A stretch of DNA of 28,048 nucleotides from NCBI GenBank assembly GCA_964620345.1, contig CAZUHK010000016.1, forward strand, positions 1-28,048, in the 5' to 3' direction. Numbering within the stretch: position 1 is the stretch's first letter; each line of letters starts with the position of its first letter. This document shows positions 26,201-28,048 of the stretch, one piece after another. The stretch comes from CAZUHK01 sp964620345. GTDB lineage: Bacteria; Planctomycetota; Phycisphaerae; Phycisphaerales; Zrk34. The translations under genes were made by a program, and so were the position numbers. The notes beneath the pieces are model-generated. The model made no database searches. It was not told where the DNA came from and saw only the letters and a list, made by a program, of their open reading frames with translations.

Positions 26201-26541
26201 TCGGCGTAGGTCTCCAGCTCGACCAGCACCAGGCCGGAGTTCTCCTGCGTGACGCTGGTGACTTCCTTGACGTTGTCGACCTCGCGCACCGCGTCTTCGA
26301 CGGGGATGACCACGCCGGTCTCGACTTCCTCGGGCGTGGCGCCGGGGTAGGGCAGCGTGACGAAGATGTAGTTGATCGGCACTTCGGGGAAGAACTCGAT
26401 CTTGGTCCGCGCCAGCGAGAGGATGCCGAAGACGATCACGAAGATCATCAGCAGGTTGGCCGCGACGTGGTTGGTGGCGAACCACGCCACAACGCCGCGC
26501 GGGTTGTCGTTGAGGTCGAGCTGGGGCGATCGGTCGTTCAT
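23203..26541 (-). CDS. RND efflux pump permease (AcrB/HAE-like)
   Basis: This 1112-residue inner-membrane proton-driven pump has the RND layout: helix 1 at 22-44, a first periplasmic porter region (about 45-365), helices 2-6 (about 366-490), a long cytoplasmic link, then the same pattern in the second half. The proton-relay Asp pair is seen as D433-D434 in GIVVDDAIVVGENIF, and the second-half counterpart is FFGVVALTGVVVNDSLIMIDL. Porter motifs include FFPEVPINYIFVTLPYPGATPEEVE (split around 50-73). A segment near 183-206 (QLTWKDKLIRTFRPPKG) looks longer than usual. ATG 26541 begins 6 bases after the adaptor stop, so the two are one operon. The drug or metal substrate cannot be told from sequence; the DD pair favours the hydrophobic/multidrug branch. 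Confidence 0.94.
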   Translation of the reverse strand: MNDRSPQLDLNDNPRGVVAWFATNHVAANLLMIFVIVFGILSLARTKIEFFPEVPINYIFVTLPYPGATPEEVETGVVIPVEDAVREVDNVKEVTSVTQENSGLVLVELETYADLQKAKDDIENAVDRITTFPEEAEDPVVTLAEFEQEVLRIAVYGEVSDRTLKELAEEIRDDLTTPRAARMIEDQLTWKDKLIRTFRPPKGISTVALDGLPPYEISVDISERALRKHNLRFEDVAAAVRRESLDLSAGAVKTSGGEILVRTTGQKYRGPQFEDTVVLTKTDGTVVRLGDVASVRDGFTETDRGMRFNGMPAVAVAVSRIGQQDALEVANTVKRYVQAKRPTLPQGIELDTFYDQSLLLEGRIGLLLRNAAIGLALVFICLSLFLDLRLAFWTTMGIPMSFLGAFILLPMWGVSINMISLFAFIVVLGIVVDDAIVVGENIFAYRQRNNVSAVAAAIHGAREMATPVTMAIITTIAAFAPLVVGEGTWGEILRVIPLVVIAVLLLSLVEAFLILPAHLQGGKVGGHGGPIAWVQAKVRAGLDWVIRGPYTATLRAAIRLRYATLAAAVGTLVVIGGLIGGGHVKTEFFPTVEADNIVAALTMPPGTPPQTTQRIATDIEAAAQRVRAEFNRNRPDDAPELYKRIVTDIGAHPAMAEMQGRGGGVADVRSGGHLAEVNVELLDGELRDVSAVDLVRRWREVVGEVPGALALAFTAEFMSADAISVELSHRDFDTLVRASEQLKQRVNEYTGVTDLSDTFVEGKPQLEVVGLTPLGEALGVTQSDVARQLRAAFYGEEAERIQRGRDEVKVMVRYPPAQRRSLTDFENLRIRLADGTEVPLPRVAQVRMGRGFAVINRANGARTVTVVADIDKELANAEQINADLRATILPALMSRHPGLTYDMEGEQKERNESMASLKRNFVIALLAIYALLAVQFRSYVQPLIVMTAIPFGIVGAVIGHKIMGLPMSFMSFFGVVALTGVVVNDSLIMIDLINRERAAAGSDDSIHQTLEHSGTRRFRPIILTTATTFFGLMPMILETSLQAQFLIPMAVSLGIGVVFATAITLILVPSLYMILLDIRRGLLGRHKVERVFHESRSQLDELTTPPPLLEGK

Positions 26542-26547
26542 CGCGTG

Positions 26548-27966
26548 TTACGGCCCGACCGCGGCGTTGATGGACGCGGGGGCCGCGGCGTTGCCTTCAT
26601 CATCGCCGATGTTTGCCGACACATCGGCCGGCACACGCACGCTCATGCCGTCGGTCACCACGTCGAGCTGCGAGGTCACCACGATCTCGCCGTCGCGCAG
26701 GCCCTGGCGGACGTAGGCGTGCTCGCGATCGGCGCGGGCGACATCGACCCCCACGATCCGCAGCCGACCGTCGCGGACGACCCACACCTCGTCGTCGGCC
26801 CGCACCGCGTGGCGCGGCACCCGGATCACGTCGGTCAGCGTGCGGCCGCTGATCGACACATCGACGAACATGCCCGGCACCAGCGGCCGACCGGCGCGGC
26901 TGGCGGTGCGATTGACCTCGACGACCACGTCGACCAGGCGCGAGCGCGGATCGACCTGGCCGGTCGTTCGCACCGCCCGCCCGGTCCACTCGTGCAAAGC
27001 CCCGGCAAACAACGCGGTCACCTGCGCCGGCACGCCGCGCTCGAACAGGTCGGCCTGCGAATCCCGGTGCTCCATGTCCGGCAGATCGAACCACGCCAGT
27101 TGCCCGTCCGCCAAAGGCACCGCGATCTGCAGCCGATCGGTCGCGTACATCGATGCCAGCACCTGGCCGGGGTTGACGAACTGGCCGAGGTCGACGTTCT
27201 TCATCCGAACGCGCCCATCGAACGGCGGGCTGATGATGGTGCGCTCCAGGTCGAGCTTGGCACGATCCACACGGGCCTGGGCGGATTGCTCGGCGGCCTG
27301 GGCCGACCGCACCGCCGCCTTGGCGCTGTGCAGTTGCGCCTCGGCGGAGGCCAGCTCCGCCTGCTTTTCTCGAATCTGCGGCTCGCGCGCGACCAGCGGC
27401 GGGATCGGCTTTTCGCCGTGCAGGTCGCGCCATTCATCGGTGCGGGCCTGGGCCTCGGCCTGTTCGAGCGCCAGCGCGGTCTGAGCGCGGCGGACCGCGG
27501 CCTGGGCCTGGTCCAGCCCCGCGCGGGCCTGCTCCACCGCCGCCGCCGACGACGCCAGATCCGCCTCCGCCGTGCGCAATGCCAGGCGGTAGTCAGCCGG
27601 GTCGATCTGAATCAGCGTGTCGTCGGCCAGCACCTGACCGCCCTCGATCAGCGCGGGGTGGATGTGAATCACTCTCCCGCCGACCTGCGGGACGATGTCC
27701 ACCGCGGAGCGCGGCTCGACGGTGCCGTGGCCGTCCACGGTCACCGGCACGTCGGCGCGGTGCGCGACCACGGCGGCGACCAGCGGGCCGGCGTTGACCG
27801 GCGCTTCGCGCGGCGGGGCCTCGCGGCTGGAAAACAGCAAGCGGGCGACGAAGAACGCGCCGGCCAGAATCACCACGATCAACAGCACCTGAACGACCGC
27901 GCGACGTGCCGCACTCCTGGGCCGAGTCGGCTTCGCAGTGGCGGGTTGGGCTTGGGCTTCACTCAT
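26548..27966 (-). CDS. RND efflux periplasmic adaptor (membrane fusion protein)
   Basis: This 472-residue protein joins the RND pump to an outer-membrane channel. It has an N-terminal membrane anchor (about 24-47), a lipoyl-type half motif around residues 85-110 (IVPQVGGRVIHIHPALIEGG), and a long coiled-coil hairpin rich in Ala/Gln/Glu/Arg (about 125-245). A second lipoyl half (TIISPPFDGRVRMKNVDLGQFV split around 246-268) and beta-barrel domains follow. The start ATG 27966 overlaps the upstream gene's stop by one base (TGATG), with GGAGG about 10 bases before it. The next gene downstream is the pump. The hairpin is extended by a segment containing WRDLHGEKPIPPLVAREP, seen in relatives. Confidence 0.93.
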   Translation of the reverse strand: MSEAQAQPATAKPTRPRSAARRAVVQVLLIVVILAGAFFVARLLFSSREAPPREAPVNAGPLVAAVVAHRADVPVTVDGHGTVEPRSAVDIVPQVGGRVIHIHPALIEGGQVLADDTLIQIDPADYRLALRTAEADLASSAAAVEQARAGLDQAQAAVRRAQTALALEQAEAQARTDEWRDLHGEKPIPPLVAREPQIREKQAELASAEAQLHSAKAAVRSAQAAEQSAQARVDRAKLDLERTIISPPFDGRVRMKNVDLGQFVNPGQVLASMYATDRLQIAVPLADGQLAWFDLPDMEHRDSQADLFERGVPAQVTALFAGALHEWTGRAVRTTGQVDPRSRLVDVVVEVNRTASRAGRPLVPGMFVDVSISGRTLTDVIRVPRHAVRADDEVWVVRDGRLRIVGVDVARADREHAYVRQGLRDGEIVVTSQLDVVTDGMSVRVPADVSANIGDDEGNAAAPASINAAVGP

Positions 27967-28048
27967 CAGCGTTCATCCTCCACGGGCGCCGGGTCGGCCG
28001 TCGCGCGGTCGCGCTTGCGGACATTGATCGGCGGCTTGGGCTTTTTCC
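27966..28048 (-). CDS. C-terminal end of an unidentified gene (partial)
   Basis: The last 26 residues of a gene entering from the right edge are visible, KKPKPPINVRKRDR through PVEDER, ending at a TGA that overlaps the adaptor start by one base. The overlap indicates one operon with the efflux genes. A TolC-like outer-membrane factor or a regulator would be usual here, but the tail is too short to identify. Confidence 0.5.
   Translation of the reverse strand, partial: KKPKPPINVRKRDRATADPAPVEDER

Noticed and set aside
1..28048. CRISPR array, tRNA/rRNA genes, integrase, transposase or phage genes
   Set aside because: None was seen. The repeats present are short-period tandems or inverted pairs without spacers, and all large genes are of chromosomal type.

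Overview
The window is a GC-rich bacterial chromosome segment with long, well-packed genes. It reads as a planctomycete, probably of the Phycisphaerae type; this is inference. The clues are a DUF1800-DUF1501 gene pair, an ECF sigma factor paired with a membrane FecR-LamG protein, a long PstA variant, frequent TTG/GTG starts and short-period repeat hairpins in gene gaps. There are no tRNA or rRNA genes, no CRISPR array, no transposase and no phage genes.

Layout. The 5' end of cysS (minus) enters at the left edge. Next come a stand-alone HD-domain protein resembling the C-terminal half of Ppx/GppA exopolyphosphatases and a CHAD protein, both on the minus strand. Divergent from these is a complete phosphate operon on the plus strand: phoB-like regulator, pstS, pstC, pstA, pstB, phoU. 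A dodecin and the DUF1800/DUF1501 pair follow. A conserved housekeeping block comes next: a PgpH-type c-di-AMP phosphodiesterase, ybeY and a CNNM/CorC-type CBS protein, then polyphosphate kinase (ppk1). A small minus-strand hypothetical gene and an AT-richer gap of about 600 bases precede an ECF sigma factor overlapping a FecR-LamG membrane protein. The right end is a minus-strand RND efflux operon: the tail of an unidentified gene, a periplasmic adaptor and an AcrB-like pump.

How the genes fit together. Much of the window concerns phosphate. PstSCAB imports it, PhoU and PhoB sense and regulate, PPK1 stores it as polyphosphate, and the CHAD and Ppx-type HD proteins are candidates for binding or handling the polymer. 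Candidate Pho-box repeats (YTAACA spaced about 11 bp) lie in the CHAD/phoB divergent gap and upstream of phoU. No phoR kinase gene is present.

Most notable. (1) The HD-CHAD pair divergent from phoB, with ppk1 in the same neighbourhood. (2) A periplasmic insertion of about 110 residues in PstA. (3) Four different intergenic elements built from 7- or 9-base periods, three of them hairpin-forming. (4) The sigma/FecR-LamG module.
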